Below, piece by piece: positions 15,317 through 23,418 of a DNA stretch of 34,789 nt. The translations under genes and the position numbers were made by a program. Origin of the DNA: Geminocystis sp. M7585_C2015_104 (GTDB taxonomy: Bacteria > Cyanobacteriota > Cyanobacteriia > Cyanobacteriales > Cyanobacteriaceae). Numbering within the stretch: position 1 is the first letter of the stretch; the number at the start of each line of letters is the position of its first letter. Location: positions 1-34,789 of the forward strand of contig DVEF01000005.1 in assembly GCA_015295805.1 (NCBI GenBank). Direction: 5' to 3'. Below the pieces are notes generated by a model. It was not told the DNA's origin. It searched no databases and worked only from the letters and a program-made list of their open reading frames with translations.

Positions 15317-16189
15317 TTAGAGGTATTTCTTCAACAACAAATGCAGCCTCTCAAGAGTTGCGGGAGGAATGGCGTCGGGGGGAGTAACAATGGCATTTTT
15401 TAGGGCAGAATGAGCTACACTGACAAAGGGGTTTTGATGAAGCAGTTTGACAGTTTCCCTAATTATCTTTTGGGCATTGGTAGCATTACGGTGGAGATTT
15501 TCAATTACCGTCTCCACGGTAACATGTTCATATTCCGGATTCCAACAGTCATAATCGGTAACTAGGGCAAGGGTAGCATAAGCTATTTCTGCCTCTCTTG
15601 CCAGTTTAGCCTCCGTCAGATTCGTCATGCCAATAACACTCCCCCCCCAACTGCGATACAGATTCGATTCCGCAATAGTGGAAAAAGCCGGCCCCTCTAT
15701 ACACACATATGTGCCCCCCTCGTGTAAACTTATATCGGGGAAGTTTAAATTCCTCACCGCTTGGGCTAGAATTTTACTCAACTGTCCGCATACTGGGTTG
15801 CCAAATGCTACATGAGCTACTATACCATCCCCGAAGAAGGTGGAGGGTCTGTTTTTTGTGCGATCTATGAACTGGTCTGGTATAACTAAGTCTAGGGGTT
15901 TTATTTCTTGTTTTAGCGAGCCCACTGCAGAGGCTGATATTATATACTCTACCCCTAGTGTCTTTAGGGCATAAATATTAGCTCTGAATGGCACCTCAGA
16001 GGGAAGTAGGTGGTGGTTTCTGCCGTGGCGGGGGAGAAATGCCACCTTCACCCCATCTAGATTGCCCACTATTAGATTGTCTGAGGGTTTACCAAAAGGA
16101 GTGTCTAGATTAACCTCTTCTATTACCTCTAACCCCTCCATTTTGTAAAGTCCACTACCCCCAATTATACCTATCCTTATTGTTTCCAT
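15317..16189 (-). CDS. mtnP: S-methyl-5'-thioadenosine phosphorylase
   Basis: A phosphorylase that splits 5'-methylthioadenosine, a by-product of polyamine synthesis, into adenine and methylthioribose-1-phosphate in the methionine salvage pathway. It has 290 residues, normal for the family. Visible landmarks are the phosphate-binding N-terminus [10 protein letters not shown], the [18 protein letters not shown] block, and [13 protein letters not shown] followed by [17 protein letters not shown] and TDYDCW in the nucleoside site. The ATG has a good Shine-Dalgarno (AAAGGAG) just upstream. It is a single gene converging on queG and followed by no other salvage gene. Confidence 0.95.
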   Translation of the reverse strand: METIRIGIIGGSGLYKMEGLEVIEEVNLDTPFGKPSDNLIVGNLDGVKVAFLPRHGRNHHLLPSEVPFRANIYALKTLGVEYIISASAVGSLKQEIKPLDLVIPDQFIDRTKNRPSTFFGDGIVAHVAFGNPVCGQLSKILAQAVRNLNFPDISLHEGGTYVCIEGPAFSTIAESNLYRSWGGSVIGMTNLTEAKLAREAEIAYATLALVTDYDCWNPEYEHVTVETVIENLHRNATNAQKIIRETVKLLHQNPFVSVAHSALKNAIVTPPDAIPPATLERLHLLLKKYL

Positions 16190-16221
16190 TTTCTCCTTTT
16201 TTCTCTTTAAAAGACTACTAT

Positions 16222-16227
16222 ATTATA
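16222..16227 (-). promoter_or_regulatory. candidate -10 box for mtnP
   Basis: Read on the minus strand this is TATAAT, about 32 bp upstream of the mtnP ATG, in the short gap after the histidine kinase gene. No good -35 hexamer is visible. Confidence 0.35.
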
Positions 16228-16256
16228 CCTCGCCATGCCTTTTGAGTGGAAAAATT

Positions 16257-17501
16257 TTATTCTGGTTTTGCGGGTATTTCTAGACAGAATTGACTTCCAT
16301 CTAACTGCTGATTGTCTAACCATCTATAGGGGCTTTTAATGGCTATTTTGATCTTCAGTTTTTCCGCCAAATCTCTAACTATTGCTAGCCCTAGGCCACT
16401 TCCCTTTGTTTTCTCCTTTACCTGGCTGCCTCTATAGTTCCTCTCAAAGATGTAGGGCTGATCTTCCGGTTTAATTCCGCAACCGGTGTCGCTAATTTTT
16501 AACAATACTTTCCCTTCCCCCCCCCTCGAAAGTTGCAATTTTACCTTCCCATTTTCAGGGGTGTACTTCAGCGCATTGTCCATGAGATTATTGATGATTT
16601 CCCTTAAGGCTTTTTTGTTGCTTATAATCGGCTGTAAATCTTCCTCTATCTCAGTCAAGATCTCAATGTTCTTCTCCTGGGCAACAACCTTAAAACTAAT
16701 CAAAACCTCCTCCAGCAGCCTCTTCAAGTCTACCGGGGTAAACTCTTCTATTTTCTCCGTCAAAAAAAAGCTAACATGCTGGGGGTATATTGCTAAATCT
16801 GAAGTTTCCTTTTCCAGTTTAAACTGCTCACTAAAATCGGCAATTAATTCTCGCATCCTCTCACTTTCCCTCAAAATAACCTCGCCCGCTTTGTAGTTAC
16901 CGTCACCGGGGCTGAGTTTCTTCAGAAGAAGCTTTGCCAGAGTTATAATAGCAGTTAGTGGGTTGCGTAATTGATGCAAAAAATCATCCAACAATTGATG
17001 TTCTTCCCCTCTTAACTGTTGCAATTTTACCAGTTTTTCTGCAGTCAACTTCTGCTTCTTCTCCAGGAAACAGGCGACGGCAATTGTTTGTGTTATCTCT
17101 CTGATTTGTATAATTTCTGAGGCTTGCCAAGGCTTGTCTTCCCTGCTAATAACCAGTAAACCAAAAACCAACCCCTGGTAAATCAGAGGGAGAATTAACT
17201 GATGTGGCAACTGGGGATTGGCAGTATTATGAACAATAGTACTGACGTTATTATCACTGGCCAAAACACTACCCCATTTTTTTTCCACAAAGGGAGGTAA
17301 CAGGGGCAATTCTGGTTGGGAATTTTGCTGGGGATATGTTATAATGGGCACTAGGGTTGGCCCGTCTGCGCCCTGAGTCAAATACACGGTACTGACTTGT
17401 GCGGAGAATTGACTAAATAACAGTTTTAATTGGGATTCACACAGCAAAAGAAAATCACCGCTAACGCCGACAACCTCATAATTCACCATGACTCTTGGCA
17501 C
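16257..17501 (-). CDS. GAF-domain sensor histidine kinase (possibly Hik2/CSK-like)
   Basis: A soluble 414-residue kinase with no membrane segment. An N-terminal GAF-like domain spans about 15-150. The dimerisation/phosphoacceptor domain has H176 in LHQLRNPLTAI. The ATP-binding domain has the N-box (IINNLMDNALKYTPE), G1 (DTGCGIKPED) and G2 (GSGLGLAIV). The layout and the N-terminal FLLLCESQLKLL block, with one Cys at position 21, recall cyanobacterial Hik2 and the chloroplast sensor kinase, where an N-terminal Cys takes part in an Fe-S redox sensor. That match is from memory and unverified. M5 is an alternative start. No response regulator gene is adjacent. Confidence 0.85.
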   Translation of the reverse strand: MPRVMVNYEVVGVSGDFLLLCESQLKLLFSQFSAQVSTVYLTQGADGPTLVPIITYPQQNSQPELPLLPPFVEKKWGSVLASDNNVSTIVHNTANPQLPHQLILPLIYQGLVFGLLVISREDKPWQASEIIQIREITQTIAVACFLEKKQKLTAEKLVKLQQLRGEEHQLLDDFLHQLRNPLTAIITLAKLLLKKLSPGDGNYKAGEVILRESERMRELIADFSEQFKLEKETSDLAIYPQHVSFFLTEKIEEFTPVDLKRLLEEVLISFKVVAQEKNIEILTEIEEDLQPIISNKKALREIINNLMDNALKYTPENGKVKLQLSRGGEGKVLLKISDTGCGIKPEDQPYIFERNYRGSQVKEKTKGSGLGLAIVRDLAEKLKIKIAIKSPYRWLDNQQLDGSQFCLEIPAKPE

Positions 17502-17534
17502 CGCCTCTCACTAACTATCAATTATAACTTCCAT

Positions 17535-19133
17535 TCAGGGTTGAGGGCTAATGCCAATGCCAACTGCTTGCCAGGCAATAGCATAGGCTTGTGAGGGTTG
17601 GTTGACTCTTTTAGTATATCTAACTCTGATTTTATACCTGCCAGTCACAGGCAGCTGACAAAAAATATGTTCTACACTATCCACTTTACTTACAGAAGAA
17701 CAAATTGTGGCCTTTTCCGTCTTGTTGTCAATTTTTAGTAACTCCAAATCCAAGTCGTTTAACCCCCTATCTATAAATCTCTCCCCCTGTTCATATTTTC
17801 CACTACCGTTGATATCTTCCAGTTCAACAAGACGATTCCAGGCTATAGTTATACTGATGAAACTCCCCCCTTTCAATGTATCAGAGAAATAGTAGTCATG
17901 AAAGTTGTTTTCCTCAATGGAATCATAGTTCCAACCAATTGGAGGTATTTTAACCCTGTGGCTATATTTTCCAGCTATCAATTGTTTATAGGCGCGCATG
18001 GTGTTTAAATGGCCGGTGCCCATCTCCATATCGAGGGGTATTTTCGGGTCTAAATAAGCGTCACTCTCCAGCCAAGTTTTGTTTCTCTGGGTTAAAACAG
18101 TGCGTGTCATTCCCAGCAAATTGCCGTCACCTTTATCCGCCAATTTGTCAGCAGAATTAAGCAGAATCGCTTTCATAACCTCCGGCTGGCGATAGTCAAG
18201 GGAAGGCAAAACACCCCGACGCCAAAGTCTATCCCCCGCCTCCTGCAAGAGGGCAACTGAACCAGTAATATGGGGAGCTGCAAAACTACTACCAGAAACG
18301 GTCTCCAACCTCCCTTCCAGATTGTACACCCGAAGGCGATGTCCCGGAGCCAAAATACTAACTGCACGTCTGCTACCTACATTGATTTCCCCAGGGATTA
18401 AGGCTTTGGCAATACTGGCTGGGGAGATACTTAAATTGGCAAAGTCGACTTTCCTAAACACCCCATCCTGTTTACGACTATAAGCAGTGGTGATGCCATT
18501 GTAATTGTCAGTAGGAATGGGAATACCCCCCAAACCCTGATTGCCTGCCACCACATATAAAACACTATGTTGTCTGGCAGACCAGTCTAGACACTGAGTG
18601 AACAAAGCGTTACCATCTAATTGGGGGTTTTTCCTCTCATCCCTGGCTAAAGACTCCCCAAAACTGATATTAATCGCCCTAACATTACCACCATCCTGCA
18701 ATGCTATATTTTGAATGGCAAGGCACTCCTGTTGTTGTTGAGCATATTTTAAAGTCCCAATAGCCCCCACATACAGTCTAGCATTAGGGGCAACTCCAGT
18801 AAATCTCTTGTGTCTGCCTACCATCACCCCTGCCACCATCATTGCATGATTGTCAATGTTGCTATTGGCGATGGCAGGGGCATCAAGGTAAAATAAACGG
18901 GCAAGGGGAATTGGACGATGGGTGGGGGGTAGTTTGTCTAAACCGAATTTTTTGGGTCTACCTATCTCCACCTGCCCTATACTAATCTTATGGCCCGTCA
19001 AATTGTAAGGGGGTTGGTGTAACCGTATCACGTCTATCCCCCTCTCCGACAGGGAATCCTCCAGGCTGTTAGCGGCAACAGGCAGAGAAAAAATGGCAAG
19101 GGTGGTTGTAAGGAAAACAAGGGAGTCTCTCAT
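17535..19133 (-). CDS. secreted S8 (subtilisin-like) family peptidase with altered triad
   Basis: A 532-residue predicted exported protein. Residues 1-22 look like a signal peptide (LVFLTTTLAIFSLPVAA). The S8 core follows: H96 (NIDNHAMMVAGV) at the His position, N198 (VVAGNQG) for the oxyanion hole, and S283 (GSSFAAPHI) as nucleophile. At the position of the catalytic Asp (normally D-T-G or D-S-G) the sequence reads GQVEIGRP, so E56 replaces Asp; D66 is a nearby alternative. The C-terminal about 130 residues look like a beta-rich domain (GGSFISITIAWN; GRYKIRVRYTK). It starts three bases after the HMA-domain gene and is probably translated with it. Periplasmic or extracellular activity is inferred; substrate unknown. 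Confidence 0.85.
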   Translation of the reverse strand: MRDSLVFLTTTLAIFSLPVAANSLEDSLSERGIDVIRLHQPPYNLTGHKISIGQVEIGRPKKFGLDKLPPTHRPIPLARLFYLDAPAIANSNIDNHAMMVAGVMVGRHKRFTGVAPNARLYVGAIGTLKYAQQQQECLAIQNIALQDGGNVRAINISFGESLARDERKNPQLDGNALFTQCLDWSARQHSVLYVVAGNQGLGGIPIPTDNYNGITTAYSRKQDGVFRKVDFANLSISPASIAKALIPGEINVGSRRAVSILAPGHRLRVYNLEGRLETVSGSSFAAPHITGSVALLQEAGDRLWRRGVLPSLDYRQPEVMKAILLNSADKLADKGDGNLLGMTRTVLTQRNKTWLESDAYLDPKIPLDMEMGTGHLNTMRAYKQLIAGKYSHRVKIPPIGWNYDSIEENNFHDYYFSDTLKGGSFISITIAWNRLVELEDINGSGKYEQGERFIDRGLNDLDLELLKIDNKTEKATICSSVSKVDSVEHIFCQLPVTGRYKIRVRYTKRVNQPSQAYAIAWQAVGIGISPQP

Positions 19134-19136
19134 CCA

Positions 19137-19340
19137 CTAATCCACCACATCATGGCCGGCATCCATGATTGCTTGTTTTATTCTATCTAAACTCACCGCC
19201 GTTGTCACCTCTATCACCTTCCTCTCCACATCCCCCCTTACCTCCGCCTTAGCATCCAACGCCTGGATTGCCCTTGTAATCGCTGCTATACAAGAGTTAC
19301 AGGAAATACTAGGCACTCTGATTGTAACAGTAAAATGCAT
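19137..19340 (-). CDS. heavy-metal-associated (HMA) domain protein, copper-chaperone-like
   Basis: A 67-residue single HMA domain with the beta-alpha-beta-beta-alpha-beta layout. The metal-binding pair is C14 and C17 (SISCNSC). Copper chaperones of the Atx1/CopZ type usually have MxCxxC; here the Met position is Ser, so metal preference is uncertain. The C-terminus IKQAIMDAGHDVVD is typical. It lies between cysE (15 bp upstream) and the S8 peptidase (3 bp downstream), all on one strand, which looks like a translationally linked operon. Metal delivery or metal sensing linked to the neighbours is possible but not shown. Confidence 0.88.
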   Translation of the reverse strand: MHFTVTIRVPSISCNSCIAAITRAIQALDAKAEVRGDVERKVIEVTTAVSLDRIKQAIMDAGHDVVD

Positions 19341-19355
19341 AGGCCCAGTCTCAGT

Positions 19356-20036
19356 CTACTCCTCTGTGGCGTTTGTAGTTGTTAGCATCTTATTGGCTGC
19401 CAATTGTTGTTTCAACTCACCAACTTGTCTCTCTAACTGTTCTATTCTATCCAACAACGTCCTAATTATCTTAGCCTCGGAGTCCGGCAAATTACTGTGA
19501 TCCAGTGGATCTATTCTAACACCGGAACGATATACTATTCTCCCGGGAATCCCCACTACTGTACAATTGGAGGGAACATCCTTCAACACCACTGAACCAG
19601 CACCAATACGCACATCATCCCCTATTGTAATATTTCCCAGTACCTTTGCCCCCGCACCCACCACCACATTTTCCCCCAGAGTTGGATGGCGTTTCCCTTT
19701 CTCCTTCCCCGTCCCACCCAACGTGACTCCCTGATATATTAAACAATAATCCCCCACCACTGCCGTCTCACCTATCACTACCCCCATGCCATGGTCAATA
19801 AACACCCCCTTGCCTATTTTAGCACCCGGGTGGATCTCAATACCGGTAAGAAAACGGGCAAAATGGGAAATCAACCGGGGAATTACCGGCAAACCAAGAT
19901 TATATAACCAATGGGCAATGCGGTGAAAGATGAGGGCCTGTAAACCTGGATAGCACAACAAGACTTCTAACCAGTTACGGGCGGCCGGATCTCTTTCAAA
20001 TATAATCTTAAAATCGGCGATGATGTGTGAAAGCAC
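19356..20036 (-). CDS. cysE: serine O-acetyltransferase
   Basis: Makes O-acetylserine from serine and acetyl-CoA, the first step of cysteine synthesis. It has 226 residues, the short type found in cyanobacteria and many Gram-positives (E. coli has 273). The N-terminus has [23 protein letters not shown], then RIAHWLY, and a left-handed beta-helix of hexapeptide repeats from about residue 70 to 165, with [11 protein letters not shown] and [16 protein letters not shown] as the active-site region. A short coiled coil ends the protein ([19 protein letters not shown]). The start is GTG, and the family N-terminus fits it. It is the first gene of the cysE-HMA-S8 set and divergent from the VirB10-like gene. 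Confidence 0.95.
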   Translation of the reverse strand: MLSHIIADFKIIFERDPAARNWLEVLLCYPGLQALIFHRIAHWLYNLGLPVIPRLISHFARFLTGIEIHPGAKIGKGVFIDHGMGVVIGETAVVGDYCLIYQGVTLGGTGKEKGKRHPTLGENVVVGAGAKVLGNITIGDDVRIGAGSVVLKDVPSNCTVVGIPGRIVYRSGVRIDPLDHSNLPDSEAKIIRTLLDRIEQLERQVGELKQQLAANKMLTTTNATEE

Positions 20037-20075
20037 AGTTGCCTACTTGTACCTACTAATCTCCTTTATCAATTT

Positions 20076-20168
20076 TAGCTCCTGTTGCGGAGAATTAATT
20101 TACGGTTTGTCTGCAAAAAAAAGGAAACAAACCCCCATGAAACACGTCTTCCCCAACAGGAAAAGCTA
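20076..20168. repeat. nested inverted repeat between cysE and the VirB10-like gene
   Basis: Outer arms TAGCTCCTGTTG (20076-20087) and CAACAGG plus AGCTA (20154-20168) form 12 pairs with a three-A bulge. Inside, GGTTTGT (20104-20110) pairs perfectly with ACAAACC (20127-20133) around a 16-base, A-rich loop. On the plus strand it would sit in the leader of the gene starting at 20185, with the outer right arm 16 bases before the start. It may be an RNA structure, an operator or a remnant of a small repeat element. Confidence 0.6.
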
Positions 20169-20184
20169 GAAATTCTACCGGGGA

Positions 20185-20958
20185 ATGAATTCCATGTTTA
20201 CCTCTTCCCGTCTTTCTCGTAATGCCGCCACTGCCGTCGCCGTGGGATTGTCTCTTTCTACCTTGGTTAATAGCTTCATACCAGTTGCCGCCAAACCCTA
20301 TAAGCCAAATAGACTTATTCGCAACAACTCCCCCCTCTACTGGCAACCCAGAGGCGTCAACACTAACACCAATACTAATACCTATACCAACACCAATAAA
20401 ACCCCCTCTGCCTCCTTCCCTACCCCTTTTGCTAAACAGGCAATTCTTAATCCCGGCGTGGTAATTCCCACCACCCTACCCACCGCCAAAAAAATTCTAG
20501 TAACTAGAGAGGAAACCATGTCTCTCACCCTCGTAGTAGAAAGAGATGTCTTTGAGCAATCTAAAAGGGTAATTGTTATCCCAGCCGGCAGTGAAATAGT
20601 GGGAGAAATTCGTCCTGCAGAGGGAGGTTCTCGTTTTGTCGCTAATAAGGTAAAATTCAAGGATGGGAGGGAATATCCCATTAGTGCCCAGTCTCGCGTA
20701 ATATCTCGTACTGAGAAGGTATCAGCTGGTAAGAATACAGATGCCATCTGGCAAGGCGCCTTAATTGGTGCCGCCGCCGCCGCTGTCATTGCCGCTGTCA
20801 CTGGCGATAAAACCATTGGTATAGAGGAAATCCTAGGTGGCGCCGCCGTTGGTGCCATAGGAGGCTTAGTCTTCGGTGGAGATGTGGAAAGAGAATTGAT
20901 TTCTATAAATCCTGAGGAAGACTTAGATGTTACCCTCACTTCTCCTTTCCCCTCCTAG
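20185..20958 (+). CDS. exported VirB10/TrbI-like protein, function unknown
   Basis: A 257-residue protein. A hydrophobic segment (about 14-36, AATAVAVGLSLSTLVNSF...VAA) looks like a signal peptide or anchor. Residues 59-71 are an Asn-Thr repeat (NTNTNTNTYTNTN). The middle (about 105-190; VIPAGSEIVGEIRPAEGG, ANKVKFKDGREYPISAQS) resembles the outer-membrane-associated C-terminal domain of VirB10/TrbI proteins. A glycine-rich hydrophobic stretch follows (GALIGAAAAAVIAAV; GGAAVGAIGGLVFGG). No other type IV secretion gene is nearby, so a conjugation role is unlikely. A second ATG at 20194 is equally possible. The last 36 bases overlap the end of the convergent AI-2E gene. Confidence 0.78.
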   Translation: MNSMFTSSRLSRNAATAVAVGLSLSTLVNSFIPVAAKPYKPNRLIRNNSPLYWQPRGVNTNTNTNTYTNTNKTPSASFPTPFAKQAILNPGVVIPTTLPTAKKILVTREETMSLTLVVERDVFEQSKRVIVIPAGSEIVGEIRPAEGGSRFVANKVKFKDGREYPISAQSRVISRTEKVSAGKNTDAIWQGALIGAAAAAVIAAVTGDKTIGIEEILGGAAVGAIGGLVFGGDVERELISINPEEDLDVTLTSPFPS

Positions 20959-22032
20959 CAATTCCCCCTCTTTTTCCTCTTCTCCTAGCCCCCTCATGTC
21001 TTCTACAATTCTCTTAATAACACTAGCCGTAGGCACAGCCAAAAATACTCCTAATACGCCACTTATTTTTGCCCCCAAGAAGAGGGATATAATCACCCAT
21101 ATGGGGTTTAAGCCTATTAATTCCCCCATCAATCTGGGGGCTATTAAGTTTTCTGTTATTTGCTCAATAATAGTAGCAGCAACCAGGAAAAAAATCGCCA
21201 ATTTTATACTCTTAAATAGCAATATTATTGAAGATAACACCATCACTACCGCCCCAAAAAAAGGTATTAGACTCGCAATGCCGATTATGAAGGCAAAGAA
21301 TAAGGCTGAGGGAATGCCTATCAACACGAAAATAAACAGACGTAACAAACTGGCCAACCCTATTATAATCAAACGGATAAAAAAGTAGTCCTTAAAGGTT
21401 TCCCTGAAGTAAAAAGGCACTTTTTCATTCCAGGGGGGAGGCAAAAAGCTATAAATGCCTTCCCAGAATTTGTCTCCACCAATCAGCAGAAATACGATTA
21501 GTATCGCTATAAACAAAACATCAAATACCCGGTTAATAGTGGCAAACACAATGTTGAATGTTTGAGAACCCAAAAACTGAATTATACTGGAAATTCTGTT
21601 AGTAATATCTTGAATTATGGCATCAAAATTGATGGGAAAACGCTGGAAAAAGGGCAAGTCAGATAAAGACAGCAAATAATCCCTTCCATGTTTAATCCAG
21701 CCGGGAATGCTAGCAATCAAGTCATTCAACTGTTGGATTAACAATGGGATAATAATCAAACTACTAACTGCTATAATGAACAAGGTTAAAAGGACAACTA
21801 TGGCTATAGATAAGGCGCGATTTAACCCTTTTTCTACTAGTAAATTTACTACCAACTCTATCAAAAAGGCGATAATTGAAGCAATAACCAGAAAACTAAA
21901 AAAAGGCTGGAGATAATCAATCACCTTCAAAAGTAGAAAACTATTCAAACATAACAGCGGGAAAATTAACAACACACGAAACCACTTAGGCGTCTTCCCC
22001 CAGGCAATCCTTGACTTTAACTGATTCTCCAT
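20923..22032 (-). CDS. AI-2E family transporter (second copy)
   Basis: A 369-residue polytopic membrane protein of the AI-2E family. Hydrophobic spans fill about 18-105, then an amphipathic segment (QQLNDLIASIPGWIKHGRDYLL), then further spans from about 165. Family landmarks include FIIGIASLIPFFGAVV and a C-terminal FLGAKISGVLGVFLAVPTASV. The substrate cannot be inferred. The C-terminal 20 residues are a polar Glu/Gly-rich tail encoded where the gene overlaps the VirB10-like gene on the other strand. It is divergent from ruvA across about 180 bp. It is distant from the copy at 1400-2419. Confidence 0.9.
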   Translation of the reverse strand: MENQLKSRIAWGKTPKWFRVLLIFPLLCLNSFLLLKVIDYLQPFFSFLVIASIIAFLIELVVNLLVEKGLNRALSIAIVVLLTLFIIAVSSLIIIPLLIQQLNDLIASIPGWIKHGRDYLLSLSDLPFFQRFPINFDAIIQDITNRISSIIQFLGSQTFNIVFATINRVFDVLFIAILIVFLLIGGDKFWEGIYSFLPPPWNEKVPFYFRETFKDYFFIRLIIIGLASLLRLFIFVLIGIPSALFFAFIIGIASLIPFFGAVVMVLSSIILLFKSIKLAIFFLVAATIIEQITENLIAPRLMGELIGLNPIWVIISLFLGAKISGVLGVFLAVPTASVIKRIVEDMRGLGEEEKEGELLGGERRSEGNI

Positions 22033-22212
22033 GGAAAGTTTTTGGTAATACTTGTATTAAAATAATATGGAAATGAGAGCATTCCTAGTAGGGATTATAG
22101 GCAGTTTGGGAGAATAAGCCAATGACTTTTCTGTCAATCCCTTGCCAGTATAAACTGTATAGGCATTTCCTTCAGCCTTGCCAAATTGAAACTTCTCACA
22201 AGGAAAACAAAA

Positions 22213-22842
22213 ATGTACAGCTATTATAAGGGGATAGTTGCCGATATATATACTCACCACCACCGCCATATTCTTGTTTTGGAAATTAACAACATAGGCT
22301 ATGAAATCCAAATACCCTATCGTTTCCGTCAACAGTTACAGGCTAACCTCCACAATTTGGTGACTGTCTATATCCATCTGCAAATACGAGATGAGCAACC
22401 TTTTTTATATGGTTTTGCTACTATGGCGGAAAGAGATTTATTCCGACAACTTATTGGTGTCTCTGGTGTTGGCGCACAATTGGCTATTTCCCTTCTTGAT
22501 ACCCTAGAATTGGAGAATTTAATCTCTGCTATCGCCACTGGTAATATCCGTCTTTTAACAAAAACCCCCGGCATCGGCAATAAGATTGCCGAAAGAATTA
22601 TCCTAGAATTGAAAGGCAAACTATCCCTCCCCCCCACTTCCTCCGCCGCCTCCGACTCACCCCCACCCCCTCACCATATTGTTGAAGAGGTGGAGAAAAC
22701 CCTTTCAGCCTTGGGGTATACCCCCTCGGAAATTCAACAGGCTATTTCTGTTATCACCAAAGATTCTCTCTTACTCAAAAACCCCCGTTTAGAAGAGTGG
22801 ATTAAAACTGCTATCCAATTTCTATCCCTCAATGCCAACTAA
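22213..22842 (+). CDS. ruvA: Holliday junction branch migration protein RuvA
   Basis: DNA-binding subunit of the RuvAB branch-migration machine used in homologous recombination and replication-fork repair. From the ATG at 22213 it is 209 residues and begins MYSYYKGIVADI, matching the family N-terminus. An AGGA Shine-Dalgarno lies about ten bases upstream. The longer open frame begins with TTG at 22186 and is not needed. Domain I is an OB-fold, domain II has two helix-hairpin-helix motifs (LIGVSGVGAQLAISLL and TKTPGIGNKIAERII), and a Ser/Pro-rich linker leads to domain III (VEKTLSALGYTPSEIQQAI), which contacts RuvB. ruvB and ruvC are not in the window. Confidence 0.96.
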   Translation: MYSYYKGIVADIYTHHHRHILVLEINNIGYEIQIPYRFRQQLQANLHNLVTVYIHLQIRDEQPFLYGFATMAERDLFRQLIGVSGVGAQLAISLLDTLELENLISAIATGNIRLLTKTPGIGNKIAERIILELKGKLSLPPTSSAASDSPPPPHHIVEEVEKTLSALGYTPSEIQQAISVITKDSLLLKNPRLEEWIKTAIQFLSLNAN

Positions 22843-22964
22843 TAACCTAACAAAACCACTGCCATTGTATCATTATAAGCCCATTGTCCCCCATTACGGT
22901 TTTATTTATAAGCCTCCATTATAGACTAAAATAAAACTCCAGTTACCCCCATTTGGTATTCACC

Positions 22965-23372
22965 ATGGAATCCCAGAAAAATAATAACACCCTTACAGTC
23001 CATCTCAACATACCCCAGGATTGGCAAGACAAACTAACCTCTATAGCTGAAAAAAAAAATATAACAATCCCACAATTAATTACAGAAATTATAGGCATTT
23101 ACTTGGGGTATAACCAAACGGAATTGGAGTTGAAAAACCTTAAACAACAACAACAACAACTGGATTATAGACTGAAGATGGTTGAAATAAAAGCCATGGA
23201 AACCGCTAAACTAGAAGAGAGATTCCGTGTCTTGGAAAAACTAGTAGAAAACATCCAAAAACAAATACAAGCAAAACCGAATTCTATCCCCCTTCCTACC
23301 CTTTTTCCCGAAGAAAATGATGATGATTCTGTAGATGAACCAGATGAAGTCCTTATTGACTTTTTGGACTAG
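22965..23372 (+). CDS. ribbon-helix-helix-like protein with coiled coil and acidic tail
   Basis: A 135-residue protein of unknown function. Residues about 10-50 (TVHLNIPQDWQDKLTSIAEKK then TIPQLITEIIGIYLGY) look like a ribbon-helix-helix fold, as in CopG-type DNA-binding proteins. A long heptad-like region follows (LELKNLKQQQQQLDYRLKMVEIKAM...RFRVLEKLVENIQKQI), with a run of five Gln encoded by CAA repeats. The C-terminus is acidic (EENDDDSVDEPDEVLIDFLD). I chose the ATG at 22965; the frame opens with TTG at 22953. It is not a recognisable antitoxin: no toxin-like partner is beside it. It lies 46 bp ahead of a glycosyltransferase gene and may be co-transcribed. Confidence 0.75.
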   Translation: MESQKNNNTLTVHLNIPQDWQDKLTSIAEKKNITIPQLITEIIGIYLGYNQTELELKNLKQQQQQLDYRLKMVEIKAMETAKLEERFRVLEKLVENIQKQIQAKPNSIPLPTLFPEENDDDSVDEPDEVLIDFLD

Positions 23373-23418
23373 TCTAGGATAGTATATCACCCCCTTACTC
23401 CAGAAATCGAGAAAGAAG

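Noticed and set aside
22965-23372. Type II toxin-antitoxin antitoxin
   Set aside because: The N-terminus is RHH-like, but no toxin gene is adjacent and the coiled coil plus acidic tail do not fit a typical antitoxin.
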